Shown here piece by piece: positions 1 to 8,888 of a DNA stretch of 64,000 bases; position 1 is the stretch's first letter; the number at the start of each line of letters is the position of its first letter. The stretch comes from Nitrospira sp. (GTDB lineage: Bacteria > Nitrospirota > Nitrospiria > Nitrospirales > Nitrospiraceae), in contig JANDJI010000002.1 of NCBI GenBank assembly GCA_024331125.1, positions 124,001 to 188,000 on the forward strand. Direction: 5' to 3'. The notes under the pieces were generated by a model. The model made no database searches. It was not told the origin of the DNA and saw only the letters and a program-made list of their open reading frames with translations. The position numbers and the translations under genes are program-made.

Positions 1-68
1 TCGGGCAACTGCTGCTCTGTACGGCGGAGCAGCCGATTCAGGATGCGTCTCAAAGGCAATGCTCATGA
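1..68 (+). CDS. possible C-terminal end of an upstream gene
   Basis: Reading from base 3, an open frame without a start runs 21 codons to a TGA at 66-68, so it could be the tail of a gene that begins before the window. The peptide is too short to assign. In loci of this type the gene just upstream is often the exosortase or another EPS export gene, but nothing here shows that. The 58 bases between this stop and the next gene hold no motif I recognise. The other two frames are also open for part of this stretch, so the call is weak. Confidence 0.25.
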   Translation, partial: GQLLLCTAEQPIQDASQRQCS

Positions 69-141
69 GTGTGCATCAAATACATTGCCGAATTGATGTG
101 GCATTCGCGTGTAAGCGAATACATTCTTGTTCTGGCGACCA

Positions 142-1119
142 ATGCCGAAGTTGTATGGTATGAGGCTGCTTCCCGTTCATTGTGCCGATAGCATTCCATG
201 GTGGATAGGGGCAGGATTGCTGATCGGAGTGCTGGTCGTGCCTAACTTTCTGGCCGCCAAGCTTGCCAAGGTGTGGCTACAGTTTCCAGGTTTGGATAAG
301 CCAGCGCATTTTCTGGCGTTTATAGGGGTTTTTCTCATCATCTATGGTGTGTTGCGCGGCTATGCGTGGCCGAGGAGCGAGGGACATAAACAGGGGCTTG
401 CCGCGGTTCTTTCATTGGGCCTGTCCCTCGGTGATGAAGCGCAGCAAGCAATGCTTGGAATCGGCCGGACGGCGGAATCTGGCGATCTGGTTGCGGATAC
501 GGCGGGCATCCTTGTCGGTGTCGTGGCGGTCAGAAGCCGGCAGCTTGGAATGAAATGGGCGATGCCTTTGATCCTGCTGCTGCTGGTCCCGGTGGCAGGA
601 GTGACGGCAAAAACCCATCAGGATTTAAAACATTACAACCTCGGCATGTTGTACGAGCGGGAAAAAGACTATCAAAAAGCCAGAGAGGAATATCAGCTTG
701 CCTTGGACAGCGGGTTCGAGTCCGCTCAATTGTACAACGCCATTGCATGGCTCGACATTGAATTTTTAGGCGCCGATCCGAAACTGGTTGAGCCCTACGC
801 CGCTCGGGCTTATGCCCTTGACCCCGACAATCCGGACATTCTCGATACTTATGGGTGGGTCTTGGTTCAAGCCGGAAAGATCTACGACGGGTTACTGCTT
901 CTCGAGAAAGCCAAGCGATTAAAGCCGGACATCTACTGCATTGATCTCCATCTGGGTGCGACTCATCTGGCGCTAGGAATGCGTCATCAGGCGATTCAAT
1001 TTCTCCGTGAGCAGGTGAATCGAACCGGTAGCGATCGTTTCGGTGAAGCCGCCGCGCGGTTGCTGGCGCAGATCGAACAATCGTCCAGTCTACGCCACAA
1101 TAATCGACTTATCGGATGA
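142..1119 (+). CDS. VanZ-like membrane protein with C-terminal TPR repeats
   Basis: The protein has about 325 residues in two parts. Residues 20-155 are hydrophobic and carry a VanZ-like pattern: a DKPAHF motif near 52, GDEAQQ near 98, and a small-residue segment containing GDLVADTAGI near 115-125. After one more membrane segment (about 140-155), residues 160-310 form tetratricopeptide repeats with typical A/Y/P spacing. VanZ-type domains often sit in polysaccharide loci and TPRs serve as assembly scaffolds, so a role in organising export at the membrane is inferred. Start choice is open: TTG at 127, ATG at 142 or ATG at 160, none with a clear ribosome site. The stop overlaps the next start by 4 bases. 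Confidence 0.7.
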   Translation: MPKLYGMRLLPVHCADSIPWWIGAGLLIGVLVVPNFLAAKLAKVWLQFPGLDKPAHFLAFIGVFLIIYGVLRGYAWPRSEGHKQGLAAVLSLGLSLGDEAQQAMLGIGRTAESGDLVADTAGILVGVVAVRSRQLGMKWAMPLILLLLVPVAGVTAKTHQDLKHYNLGMLYEREKDYQKAREEYQLALDSGFESAQLYNAIAWLDIEFLGADPKLVEPYAARAYALDPDNPDILDTYGWVLVQAGKIYDGLLLLEKAKRLKPDIYCIDLHLGATHLALGMRHQAIQFLREQVNRTGSDRFGEAAARLLAQIEQSSSLRHNNRLIG

Positions 1120-2171
1120 AGATCGTGGGTCGTGTGAAACATGCAATCAAGCTTGTCGTTGTCTATGGTCTCTATGGCTTCGGTTTACTGCAGCTCTGGC
1201 AACGAATTGTGCTTCGGAAGAGAGCTGTTGTGCTGATGTACCATCGCGTCCTTACGGAACAAGAAATGGCGGTGACCGGATCGCACCCGGCTATCGTGGT
1301 CAAGCGCGACACCTTTGCGGCGCAAATGGAGATGCTTCGCAAACGATTCAATGTCATAACAATTGATGAGTTTGTGGAGCGAATGGAACGAAAAATACCA
1401 TTTGAGAATTCATCATGTCTGGTGACATTTGATGATGGGTGGCAGGATAATTATTACAATGCTTTCCCAATTTTGACTCGTCACCGGATTCCAGCGGTGG
1501 TGTTTCTCCCCGTCAATTTTATCGGCGGCACTCGCTTGTTCTGGCAGGAGCGGCTCACATATTTGATACTCCAAGCCATGAAAGAGATCAAACGTGACCC
1601 GACCAGGCGGGATCAATTAGCCAGGTTCCTTGCTCCGCTTGATCTTGAATCAATACTAGATACGTCCAGTCATGATCCTTGTCTTGTTGTGATGGATGCA
1701 GTGCGGAGAAATAAAACGTTTGACAGCGTGTTAATGAAGAACACGTTAGAAAAGCTTGCCGAAGCATTAAATGTACCGCCGGAAAGGTACCAAGAAACAG
1801 ACGGCTTTCTGAATTGGGAACAGGTGTCGTCAATGGCAAAACAAGGCATCGCATTTGGAGGGCATGGGGCAGAACATCGAATTTTGACCAATATTTCATT
1901 GTCCGAAGCGGAGCAGGAGATCTGCACGGCCCAAGAGACATTGGATAGCCAGCTTCAGGTTCGTGTACCCACATTCAGCTATCCCAACGGAAACTGGTCG
2001 TTGGAGATTGCAAAGCTCGTTGAGAAAGTAGGTTTCCGGGCAGCTTTCACAACGGTCCCCGGCCATGTGCAGTGCGATCATAATCGCTTTGCAATCCACC
2101 GTGTTAATATTCATGATGGAGTGGTGAACAGCGAGCCGATGTTTTTGGCCAGGATCTTGGGTTTGTTTTAA
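1116..2171 (+). CDS. polysaccharide deacetylase family protein (NodB/CE4 fold)
   Basis: This 351-residue protein has the carbohydrate-esterase-4 motifs in order: TFDDG at 104-108 (catalytic base and metal Asp), a GHGAEH segment with His250 and His254 as metal ligands, and FSYPNG near 287-292. An N-terminal hydrophobic stretch (10-30) may anchor it, followed by MYHRV at 41-45. Family members remove N-acetyl (sometimes O-acetyl) groups from glycans in the periplasm or outside. An insert of about 100 residues between motifs 1 and 2 makes it longer than a minimal NodB domain. The ATGA overlap with the previous gene suggests translational coupling. The substrate is probably the exopolysaccharide made by this locus. 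Confidence 0.85.
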   Translation: MKIVGRVKHAIKLVVVYGLYGFGLLQLWQRIVLRKRAVVLMYHRVLTEQEMAVTGSHPAIVVKRDTFAAQMEMLRKRFNVITIDEFVERMERKIPFENSSCLVTFDDGWQDNYYNAFPILTRHRIPAVVFLPVNFIGGTRLFWQERLTYLILQAMKEIKRDPTRRDQLARFLAPLDLESILDTSSHDPCLVVMDAVRRNKTFDSVLMKNTLEKLAEALNVPPERYQETDGFLNWEQVSSMAKQGIAFGGHGAEHRILTNISLSEAEQEICTAQETLDSQLQVRVPTFSYPNGNWSLEIAKLVEKVGFRAAFTTVPGHVQCDHNRFAIHRVNIHDGVVNSEPMFLARILGLF

Positions 2172-2183
2172 CGAATCGCTTCC

Positions 2184-3371
2184 ATGAACATCCTGGTGAC
2201 GGATGGAGAGACAAGACCATCTCTGGCGATCGTACGCTCATTGGGGAGCAAAGGACATCGTCTTTTCGTAGGAGCGAAATTCCAGCCGTCATTGGCCCAG
2301 GTTTCACGCTATTGCCAGCAGCGATTCGCATATCCCGATCCTGTTACGAATGCGATCGGATTTATAGAGGCAGTTCAGCATGTTATACAGAGAGAACAAA
2401 TCGACGTCGTTCTTCCAGTGACGGAAATTACCACAGCGTTGGTCGTCCAAAGAAAGAGCGAGATCGAAGGGCGCTGCCGAGTTCCTTTTCCACCCGCCAC
2501 TATCTTTAACTATGCGGCCGACAAGGCAAAGGTGCTGGCTCTTGCCGAAAAGTTGTCAATCCCTATTCCGATAAGCGTGGTGCTGGATAGGGTGGGGACG
2601 AATCCTCCATGGCCGGAAGGACTTCGGTATCCGGTGGTCGTCAAGCCGCATCGCTCTCGTATCTATGTCAATGGACAGTGGAGGTCGACGTCCGTCACCT
2701 ATGCCGATAATAAAGAAGAGCTCAATGTTATTTTGAGCGGCAAGGATGAGTGGGAGTACCCGCTTCTTCTTCAGGAGCGGATCGTCGGGCCTGGAATCGG
2801 CGTGTTTCTCTGCTATCAGCGGGGCCGATGTGTGGCTCAGTTCAGCCACCGTCGGCTTCGCGAAAAGCCGCCCTCAGGAGGAGTCAGCGTGCTGTGTCAA
2901 AGCGTGCAGGTCCCTCCTCAAGCGTTGCACCATGCCAAGATCCTCTTGGATGAGTTGCAATGGGAGGGTGTGGCGATGGTCGAGTTTAAGTTGGACAGTG
3001 CCGATCAAAGATACAAGCTTATGGAGATCAATGGTCGGTTCTGGGGGTCTCTTCAGCTCGCGATCGACGCCGGCGTGGATTTTCCTGATCTTCTCATCCA
3101 GACTTTGGGAAATGAACCGATACGGCCGATCGAGACGTACCGTGTTGGAGTAAAAAGTCGCTGGTTGATGGGCGATCTCGATTCTCTATTGATGCGGCTT
3201 CTGAAGAATGAGGCCGAGCTTCACCTCCCTCCTGGATATCCGGGAAAAATTGAATCCATTTTTCGGTTTGCAGGTTCATGGGGGCAAAATGTATGCAACG
3301 AAGTTTTTCGGCTCTCCGACGTGAAACCGGGGTTGCATGAGATAAAAAGATGGTTCTTGCCTCATGCCTGA
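2184..3371 (+). CDS. ATP-grasp domain protein (carboxylate-amine ligase type)
   Basis: The protein has 395 residues. The N-terminus (MNILVTDGE, then a Rossmann-like pre-grasp domain to about 115) is followed by an ATP-grasp core: a YPVVVKPH lysine near 155-162, a glutamate-bearing LLLQERIVGPG segment near 195, and the metal-binding end EFKLD...KLMEINGRFWGS near 265-285. The layout resembles the large-subunit carbamoyl-phosphate-synthase-like ATP-grasp proteins found in capsule and EPS loci, which join a carboxylate to an amine or thiol through an acyl phosphate. The precise substrate cannot be read from sequence. It lies 12 bases after the deacetylase gene and 9 bases before the GT2 gene, so it is almost certainly cotranscribed with both. 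Confidence 0.8.
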   Translation: MNILVTDGETRPSLAIVRSLGSKGHRLFVGAKFQPSLAQVSRYCQQRFAYPDPVTNAIGFIEAVQHVIQREQIDVVLPVTEITTALVVQRKSEIEGRCRVPFPPATIFNYAADKAKVLALAEKLSIPIPISVVLDRVGTNPPWPEGLRYPVVVKPHRSRIYVNGQWRSTSVTYADNKEELNVILSGKDEWEYPLLLQERIVGPGIGVFLCYQRGRCVAQFSHRRLREKPPSGGVSVLCQSVQVPPQALHHAKILLDELQWEGVAMVEFKLDSADQRYKLMEINGRFWGSLQLAIDAGVDFPDLLIQTLGNEPIRPIETYRVGVKSRWLMGDLDSLLMRLLKNEAELHLPPGYPGKIESIFRFAGSWGQNVCNEVFRLSDVKPGLHEIKRWFLPHA

Positions 3372-3380
3372 TGGTCTTCC

Positions 3381-4520
3381 ATGAAAGTCGGAATGGAACT
3401 GCTGTTCTGGCTGTCGGTCTTCGGGGTGCTGTACCCCTACGCGGGCTATCCGATCCTTTTGTGGATTGTGGGACGGGTAAGGGGCAAGCCGCCTCGATCT
3501 TGTGAAGCAGGGAGCTTTTATCCTTCCATCTCGCTGATTATCCCGGCCTGCAACGAGGAAAAGCGGATTGAAAAAAAGATCGCGAACACGAAGGCGCTCC
3601 GTTATCCTGAAGACAAGCTGGAGGTGTTGTTTGTGTCCGATGGATCGACGGATAGAACGGTGGAGCTGATTCGGCGGCATGTTTCCCATCAGTACCATTT
3701 GATCGAATTGCCGGTCCGTGGTGGAAAAGCTGCGGCGCTGAATGCCGGTCTTGAGCGAGCCAAGCATGACATCGTGGTGTTTTCAGATGCGTCGATCGAG
3801 TTGGAGCCTGACGCCCTGTCTTCCCTCGTCCGAGGATTTTGCGATCCCAATATCGGGTGCATTTCAGGAGAAGACAAAATTCCCGAGTCGGGTGGAGAGG
3901 CCTGGTACGGGCGATACGAACTGCTCCTCCGCCGGTTGGAGTCAACGGTGCATTCCATCGTCGGAGCGAGCGGCTCATTCTATGCGCAGCGGCGGATGCT
4001 GTGTACGCCGTTCGAGGAGGGGCTGGCGCCCGATTTTGTATCGGTTTTGAAAACGGTCGAGAGGGGATTTCTCGCCGTCAGCGAACCGGCGGCGGTGGGT
4101 ACGATGACGAGCGTCAAAGATTCCAAACAGGAATTCCAGCGCAAGGTTCGAACCTTGATTCGAGGCATGACGGCGCTCTTTGCCTACAAGCGGCTGCTCA
4201 ATCCTCTCAAGTTCGGCATCTTTGCGGTTGAACTCTGGTCGCACAAAATCTTGCGGTGGACTGTGCCGCTCTTTCTGGTCACGGCGCTGGTAAGCTCTCT
4301 CATACTCCGGGAATCGCCCTGGTTCATGATAGTGTCAGTCGTCCAAATTGCTTTCTACGGAGCCGCGGTACTGGCCTTATCAGGCATCGGAATGGTGCGC
4401 CAATCGCTCATTGGCAAAGTCGCGCTGTATTTTTCCGTGGTCAACGCGGCGATTGTAGTGGCGTGGTGTAAGTATTTGGCCGGCGTCAGGCAGGAACTAT
4501 GGACTCCCACGCAGCGGTAA
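3381..4520 (+). CDS. family 2 glycosyltransferase, membrane anchored
   Basis: The protein has 379 residues. One N-terminal membrane segment (about 5-30) precedes a GT-A domain beginning at SLIIPACNEE (about 50). The nucleotide-sugar signature DGSTDRT lies near 88 and the DxD-like SDAS near 135. A downstream GEDKIPE and an RKVRT segment near 255 fit the C-terminal catalytic part, and two or three hydrophobic helices close the protein (290-365). This is the usual architecture of EPS chain-building GT2 enzymes, with the active site on the cytosolic face. Its last 22 bases overlap the next gene. Confidence 0.88.
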   Translation: MKVGMELLFWLSVFGVLYPYAGYPILLWIVGRVRGKPPRSCEAGSFYPSISLIIPACNEEKRIEKKIANTKALRYPEDKLEVLFVSDGSTDRTVELIRRHVSHQYHLIELPVRGGKAAALNAGLERAKHDIVVFSDASIELEPDALSSLVRGFCDPNIGCISGEDKIPESGGEAWYGRYELLLRRLESTVHSIVGASGSFYAQRRMLCTPFEEGLAPDFVSVLKTVERGFLAVSEPAAVGTMTSVKDSKQEFQRKVRTLIRGMTALFAYKRLLNPLKFGIFAVELWSHKILRWTVPLFLVTALVSSLILRESPWFMIVSVVQIAFYGAAVLALSGIGMVRQSLIGKVALYFSVVNAAIVVAWCKYLAGVRQELWTPTQR

Positions 4521-5368
4521 CAAAGTCCGTGACCGAAAAGCCGATATTTTTTCAGAGCGGCGGTTGCCGCCTCTTCGGGCTGGTTCATGAGCCGGTCGGC
4601 GTTCCTTCCGGCGAGGCCTGGCTCTTCTGCCATCCGTTCGCGGAAGAAAAGCTGTGGGCACATCGGGTCTATGTGTCGTTCGCGAGGATTCTGGCCGCGC
4701 GCGGCGCCTGGGTGCTCAGATTCGACATGATGGGCAACGGCGACAGCGAGGGACGATTTTCTGATATCTCTGTGGAAACCATGTTGGGCGACATCGAGTG
4801 CGCTGTGGCTCAGCTCAGCCGTTTGAGTGGAATAGCAACAAATGTTGGTCTCTTGGGATTGCGGCTTGGCGCCACGCTGGCTGCGCTGACGGCCGAGCAG
4901 CGCTCGCACATTGGAAAGCTCGTCTTGTGGGATCCCATCGTGGATGGTGCCAAATACATGCAAGAGCTGTTGCGCATCAATCTGACCACCCAATCCGCCG
5001 TGTATAAGGAAATTCGTTATAACAGGGAAACATTGGTGCGGATGATGCGCGAAGGTTCGACCGTCAACATCGATGGTTATGAACTGGCGTACCCCTGTTA
5101 CGAGCAAGTGTCGGCGATTAATTTGAAGGAAGGGCCCAAGCGATTCGCCGGCCGGTGTTTGATCGTCCAAATCGGGAAAGAGGGGCAGCCGATTCAGCCG
5201 GACCTCAAAACGTTGCATGAGACGTATCAAGCCGCCACAGTGCGCACTGCGGTGGAAGAGCCGTTCTGGAAAGAAATCAAGCGATGGTATCGGGCCGCGC
5301 CGAACCTGTTTGAGACGACATTGGGATGGATGCAACATGACGAGCGAAGTGTTTCCTGCAACGTTTGA
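4499..5368 (+). CDS. exosortase A system-type alpha/beta hydrolase (hydrolase 2-like)
   Basis: The 289-residue protein has an alpha/beta-hydrolase fold. It resembles the 'hydrolase 2' family that accompanies exosortase A: a CHPFAEEK segment near 40, RFDMMGNGDSEG near 75-87, and a nucleophile elbow reading GLRLG near 117-121. The elbow carries Arg where a classical serine hydrolase has Ser, so it may be inactive or use different chemistry; my recollection is that this family shares the feature. The next gene encodes the companion type, and they overlap by 32 bases. The pairing points to a PEP-CTERM/exosortase-linked EPS locus even though the exosortase gene is outside the window. The number 2 assignment is by resemblance only. 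Confidence 0.78.
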   Translation: MDSHAAVTKSVTEKPIFFQSGGCRLFGLVHEPVGVPSGEAWLFCHPFAEEKLWAHRVYVSFARILAARGAWVLRFDMMGNGDSEGRFSDISVETMLGDIECAVAQLSRLSGIATNVGLLGLRLGATLAALTAEQRSHIGKLVLWDPIVDGAKYMQELLRINLTTQSAVYKEIRYNRETLVRMMREGSTVNIDGYELAYPCYEQVSAINLKEGPKRFAGRCLIVQIGKEGQPIQPDLKTLHETYQAATVRTAVEEPFWKEIKRWYRAAPNLFETTLGWMQHDERSVSCNV

Positions 5369-6329
5369 AAATAAAGCGGGCTATCGGCTCTTTGGCATGA
5401 TGCATCGACCGGCGGTGCCGTGCGCGTCGGGAGCCGCGATCATCTTATTATCCCCGGGCGTCAAGATGCGAGTTGCCCCCCATCAACTCTACGTGAACAT
5501 GGCGGAGCGGTTTGTGTCCCTGGGGTACCCGGTCTTGCGATTCGACTTTTACGGATTGGGCGATTCCGAGGGGGAAGCGGAAGAGGAGTACCTGGCCGAT
5601 CTCTACGGGGCCGTTCAGGTGGGTCGATACATGGACGACACCATCGCGGCGATGGATTGGATGGAGCGAACGCACGGGATCAACAAATTTATCGTGTCCG
5701 GTTTGTGCGGCGGGGCGATCACGGGGCTGTTGACCGCGTCGAAAGATCAACGCATCAAATGTCTGCTGGGATTGGCGATTCCGGTCATTCTTGACGGCAC
5801 ACACATCGATTTTACGAAATACATGACCGACAACCAACTGAAGGAAACGCGAGACGGCTATATTCGGAAGCTGTGGGACCTTCGGGCCTGGCGTTCGTGG
5901 ATCCGTTTTATGACCTTTCGAAGCCACTACAGCCTGATTTTTCGTTCGCTGCTGAAACCATTGCTTGAGAAAACCAACAAGGCAACCCCGTCGCCGTCGG
6001 CGCATGATCCGAACGAACCCAAAGACAATACGAATCCGTATTTCGCTCCGGCCTTTTTCAACATGCTCTCAACGGGGCGACACATTTATCTTGTCTTCGC
6101 CGGCAGCGATCGGCTCTTGTGGGAGTATGAAAAAAAATTCGTCGAGCGGCATCGCGAACGATTGGAATCGTATCCCGCCCAGTGTGGAATGCACGTCACC
6201 AAAGACGCCAACCACATCTTCTCGTTCCGCGAGTGGGAAGAAGATATGTTGGATCAATGCTGCCGTTGGCTGGTGGAGTTGGAAGGCAAGCTGAAGGACG
6301 GAGCCGTTGTTCCGGCGATGACAAGATGA
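5337..6329 (+). CDS. exosortase A system-type alpha/beta hydrolase (hydrolase 1-like)
   Basis: The 330-residue protein is taken from the ATG at 5337. An upstream in-frame start at 5217 exists but lies deep inside the previous gene and would add 40 residues unlike the family. Hallmarks are SPGVKMRVAPHQLY near 35-50, RFDFYGLGDSEG near 68-79 and a nucleophile elbow GLCGG near 122-126, which offers a cysteine instead of serine. A late acidic region and H-I-F (near 288) could supply the rest of the triad. This fits the 'hydrolase 1' partner of exosortase A loci. The biochemical role of this pair is not established. The stop overlaps the phosphatase start in ATGATGA. Confidence 0.78.
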   Translation: MTSEVFPATFENKAGYRLFGMMHRPAVPCASGAAIILLSPGVKMRVAPHQLYVNMAERFVSLGYPVLRFDFYGLGDSEGEAEEEYLADLYGAVQVGRYMDDTIAAMDWMERTHGINKFIVSGLCGGAITGLLTASKDQRIKCLLGLAIPVILDGTHIDFTKYMTDNQLKETRDGYIRKLWDLRAWRSWIRFMTFRSHYSLIFRSLLKPLLEKTNKATPSPSAHDPNEPKDNTNPYFAPAFFNMLSTGRHIYLVFAGSDRLLWEYEKKFVERHRERLESYPAQCGMHVTKDANHIFSFREWEEDMLDQCCRWLVELEGKLKDGAVVPAMTR

Positions 6330-6910
6330 TGGCGGTGGCTTCTCAGATCAAGAGAGGGTTGGTCGATCTCTATTGGATGGTTCGAGGGACATCCATCCAC
6401 GTGCCCGCTCTTCCTTCTCGGCCGCGATCCGTCCTTTTTGTCTGCAAAGGAAATATTTGTCGAAGTCCGTTCGCCGAACATGTGGCGAGAAAGCTTTTTC
6501 ACGAGCTTGTTCGGGAGAGGGAGCAGCCGATTGCCTTTCAATCCGCCGGCTTGCACGTGACCGCTCCGAAGGTCCCGCCGGAGACGGCCATTGTGGTGGC
6601 GCATCAGTTCGGTGTGTCGTTGGAGGAGCATCGATCACAACCCCTCTCGCAGGAACTCGTGGCCGCTTCCGACGTCATCGTTGCGATGGAAGGATGGCAG
6701 TATGATGAGCTGCGATTTCGATTCAAAGAGTATCAGGATAAGTTGTTTCTTCTCCCTCTTTTCTTGAAAGAGGCGACGCCTCAGTCGGGATACGAGGCCT
6801 ATAACATCCAAGATCCTTACGGCGGCTCGCGGAGCGTGTTCGAGGAATGTTTTAAGAAAATCGAGCGCAACGTCAAAGCATTGCTGGCCGAGTTCGGAGT
6901 GAAGGAGTGA
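6326..6910 (+). CDS. low-molecular-weight protein-tyrosine phosphatase
   Basis: With the start at the ATGATG overlapping the previous stop, the protein has 194 residues. The P-loop CKGNICRS at 40-47 provides the CX5R catalytic cysteine (Cys40) and arginine (Arg46). QDPYGGS near 162 gives the conserved DP general-acid aspartate. An N-terminal extension of about 34 residues precedes the core, longer than the usual roughly 150-residue family. Such phosphatases normally reset tyrosine-kinase (Wzc/BY-kinase) phosphorylation that paces polymer export. No kinase is in this window, so its partner should be upstream or elsewhere. It could act on another phosphorylated glycosyltransferase instead. Confidence 0.88.
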   Translation: MMAVASQIKRGLVDLYWMVRGTSIHVPALPSRPRSVLFVCKGNICRSPFAEHVARKLFHELVREREQPIAFQSAGLHVTAPKVPPETAIVVAHQFGVSLEEHRSQPLSQELVAASDVIVAMEGWQYDELRFRFKEYQDKLFLLPLFLKEATPQSGYEAYNIQDPYGGSRSVFEECFKKIERNVKALLAEFGVKE

Positions 6911-6929
6911 ACAAGGAAGCGGCCTTACG

Positions 6930-7601
6930 ATGATGAGCCGGCGAATTCGCCATCAAGTGGCGTATGCACTATCGAGCGAAAGGCCGGCTTCGATTTTCAG
7001 GAAGATGTGGCTTCGTCTCAAGCACGATTGCTACATTTCTCTGAAAGCCGACATTTTCCATGCCGACAGAATCGTCTTGGATCAGGGTGTCCACATCTAT
7101 CAGTACGCCATGCTTAACTTGAACTCCCGTCAGTCCAAATATTCCCCCAGCATCAAAATAGGGAGGCATTCTCGGGTCCTACCCTACGCGAAAATTATTC
7201 CGCAGGAGGGGTTCGTCAACATCGGCGCTCACTGCACGATTCAATATGGCTGCCTGTTGTACGGAGTAGGGGGGCTGGAGATAGGCGACAACACGAGAAT
7301 CGCGGCTCACACCGTCATCAGCCCGATGAATCATATTTATGCGGACCCCGATACACCGATCTGGAAGCAAGGCGAGACCGCCATAGGGATTAAGATCGGA
7401 AACGACGTGTGGATCGGAAACGGTGCAAAAATTCTCGATGGAGTCACAATCGGGGACGGATGTGTCATTGGGGCGGGCAGCGTCGTGACCAAGAGTATTC
7501 CCCCCTTCTCGGTGGCCGTGGGTGTCCCGGCAAGGGTCATCAAGCAACGGAGATTGCCCGTGCAGTCGGACTCGCCTCGGCAGCATAGCTTCTCTTCATA
7601 G
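6930..7601 (+). CDS. hexapeptide-repeat acyltransferase
   Basis: This 223-residue protein has left-handed beta-helix hexapeptide repeats from about 70 to 195. The [LIV]-G-x4 rhythm is visible in IGAHCTI, IGDNTRI, IGNDVWI, IGDGCVIGAGS and the closing VGVPARVI. The family transfers acetyl or other acyl groups from CoA to sugars as a trimer with active sites between subunits; the catalytic His is probably in the SPMNHIY segment. An AAGGAAG ribosome site sits about 12 bases before the ATG at 6930 (a second ATG follows directly). It probably decorates a sugar building block or the growing repeat unit in the cytosol. Confidence 0.85.
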   Translation: MMSRRIRHQVAYALSSERPASIFRKMWLRLKHDCYISLKADIFHADRIVLDQGVHIYQYAMLNLNSRQSKYSPSIKIGRHSRVLPYAKIIPQEGFVNIGAHCTIQYGCLLYGVGGLEIGDNTRIAAHTVISPMNHIYADPDTPIWKQGETAIGIKIGNDVWIGNGAKILDGVTIGDGCVIGAGSVVTKSIPPFSVAVGVPARVIKQRRLPVQSDSPRQHSFSS

Positions 7602-7616
7602 TTCGTAGCGACAAGC

Positions 7617-8846
7617 ATGCCGCATACCATTCTCTACCTGGAGCGAAATAGAGATGGAACCATCGGAGGTTCTTATCGATCGCTTCTCTATCTCATCCAA
7701 CTGCTTGACAGGCAAAGATATCACCCCCTCGTGGTGTTTTACCGGGATCATCATCTGCTTCAGGAATTTCGTAAAGCAGGTTGCAAGGTCTTGTTGCTTG
7801 ACTATCCGGATGCTGTTCGATTTGTCGTCGATGGAGAAGCTGCTGACAATTTTTTCGGAAGGTATTTTCGCAGGGCGATACTGTTGCTCCAGAAGATCGT
7901 GAATTTTTTCCATGGGACCGTACGGGTGTTCGTGAGAGACCTGCTCTTGCTGGTACGTGAACGGGTGCATCTCGTACATTTGAATAACGGCATGTTGACC
8001 GAGCCTGAGCTGCTGGTCGCCGGAAAATTGCTCGGTGTCAAGACGGTCGTACATCAACGTGGAATCGGACCGCTGCCCGGATCGGTCGGATGGCTGGCCA
8101 GGTTGGTGGATCATGTGGTTTGTGTCTCGGATGCGGCGAGGCTCAATCTTATTCAACAGGGGGTTCCGCCGGAAAAATGCACGGCCGTTCACAATGGGAT
8201 TGATCCTGAGAAATTCTTGGAAGGGATCAAGCGGAGCCCCGAAGAAATCCGAAAAGAAATCGGTATCGATGAAGGCTGCCCGATCATCGGCGTGGCGGGA
8301 ATGATCAGAGGATGGAAAGGGCAGCTTGTTCTTGTGAAAGCCATGGCGGAGATCAGCAAAAAGCATCCCAATGCACGGTGCTTGATCATTGGAGGGATCT
8401 CCGATCAGAACCCGTTCGACAAAGCATATCTTGAGGAGATTCAGAATTTTATCCGTGATCACCGTCTTGAGCCATGGGTCAAGATCATCGATTATCAGCC
8501 GCGGATCGCGGAGTACATGCAGATTTTCGACATCATGGTGCACACGGCGATTGATCCGGAACCGTTCAGTCGGTCGGTGCTTGAGGGGATGACGTTGGGA
8601 CGGGCTATGATCGCGACCCGTACCGGCGGAACACCGGAAGCGATCGAAGACGGTATATCCGGCATTCTCGTGCCTCCAAACGATCCAGCCGCTTTAGCGG
8701 ATCAAGTCAGCAGGTTGCTGGCCGATGAGGCGCTCCGTGTACGGCTGGGGAGGCAGGCTCAAAACCGCATTCGGAAGCATTTTCAGATTGATGAAAACGT
8801 CAAAGCGACCATGCGAGTGTACGAGTCGCTTTTGCGCCGAGAGTGA
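7617..8846 (+). CDS. GT4-family glycosyltransferase
   Basis: The 409-residue protein has a GT-B fold. The N-terminal acceptor domain opens with ILYLERNRDGTIGGSYRSL, the donor domain begins near 220 (GVAGMIRGWKGQ), and the retaining GT4 signature EPFSRSVLEGMTLG near 315-330 carries the two glutamates of the E-x7-E motif. A terminal helix region follows. It probably adds one residue to a lipid-linked repeat unit on the inner face of the membrane. It lies 15 bases after the acyltransferase gene. Sugar specificity cannot be inferred. Confidence 0.87.
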   Translation: MPHTILYLERNRDGTIGGSYRSLLYLIQLLDRQRYHPLVVFYRDHHLLQEFRKAGCKVLLLDYPDAVRFVVDGEAADNFFGRYFRRAILLLQKIVNFFHGTVRVFVRDLLLLVRERVHLVHLNNGMLTEPELLVAGKLLGVKTVVHQRGIGPLPGSVGWLARLVDHVVCVSDAARLNLIQQGVPPEKCTAVHNGIDPEKFLEGIKRSPEEIRKEIGIDEGCPIIGVAGMIRGWKGQLVLVKAMAEISKKHPNARCLIIGGISDQNPFDKAYLEEIQNFIRDHRLEPWVKIIDYQPRIAEYMQIFDIMVHTAIDPEPFSRSVLEGMTLGRAMIATRTGGTPEAIEDGISGILVPPNDPAALADQVSRLLADEALRVRLGRQAQNRIRKHFQIDENVKATMRVYESLLRRE

Positions 8847-8888
8847 TGAGCGAGCAGGTCTCGGGAAGAAAAACGAGATAAGAGTTCG

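Noticed and set aside
4355..5338. 327-codon minus-strand frame
   Set aside because: Shadow of the GT2 end and hydrolase 2-like gene; no motif or ribosome site.
7596..8543. 315-codon minus-strand frame
   Set aside because: Antisense of the GT4 gene at 7617, which has a proper E-x7-E motif.
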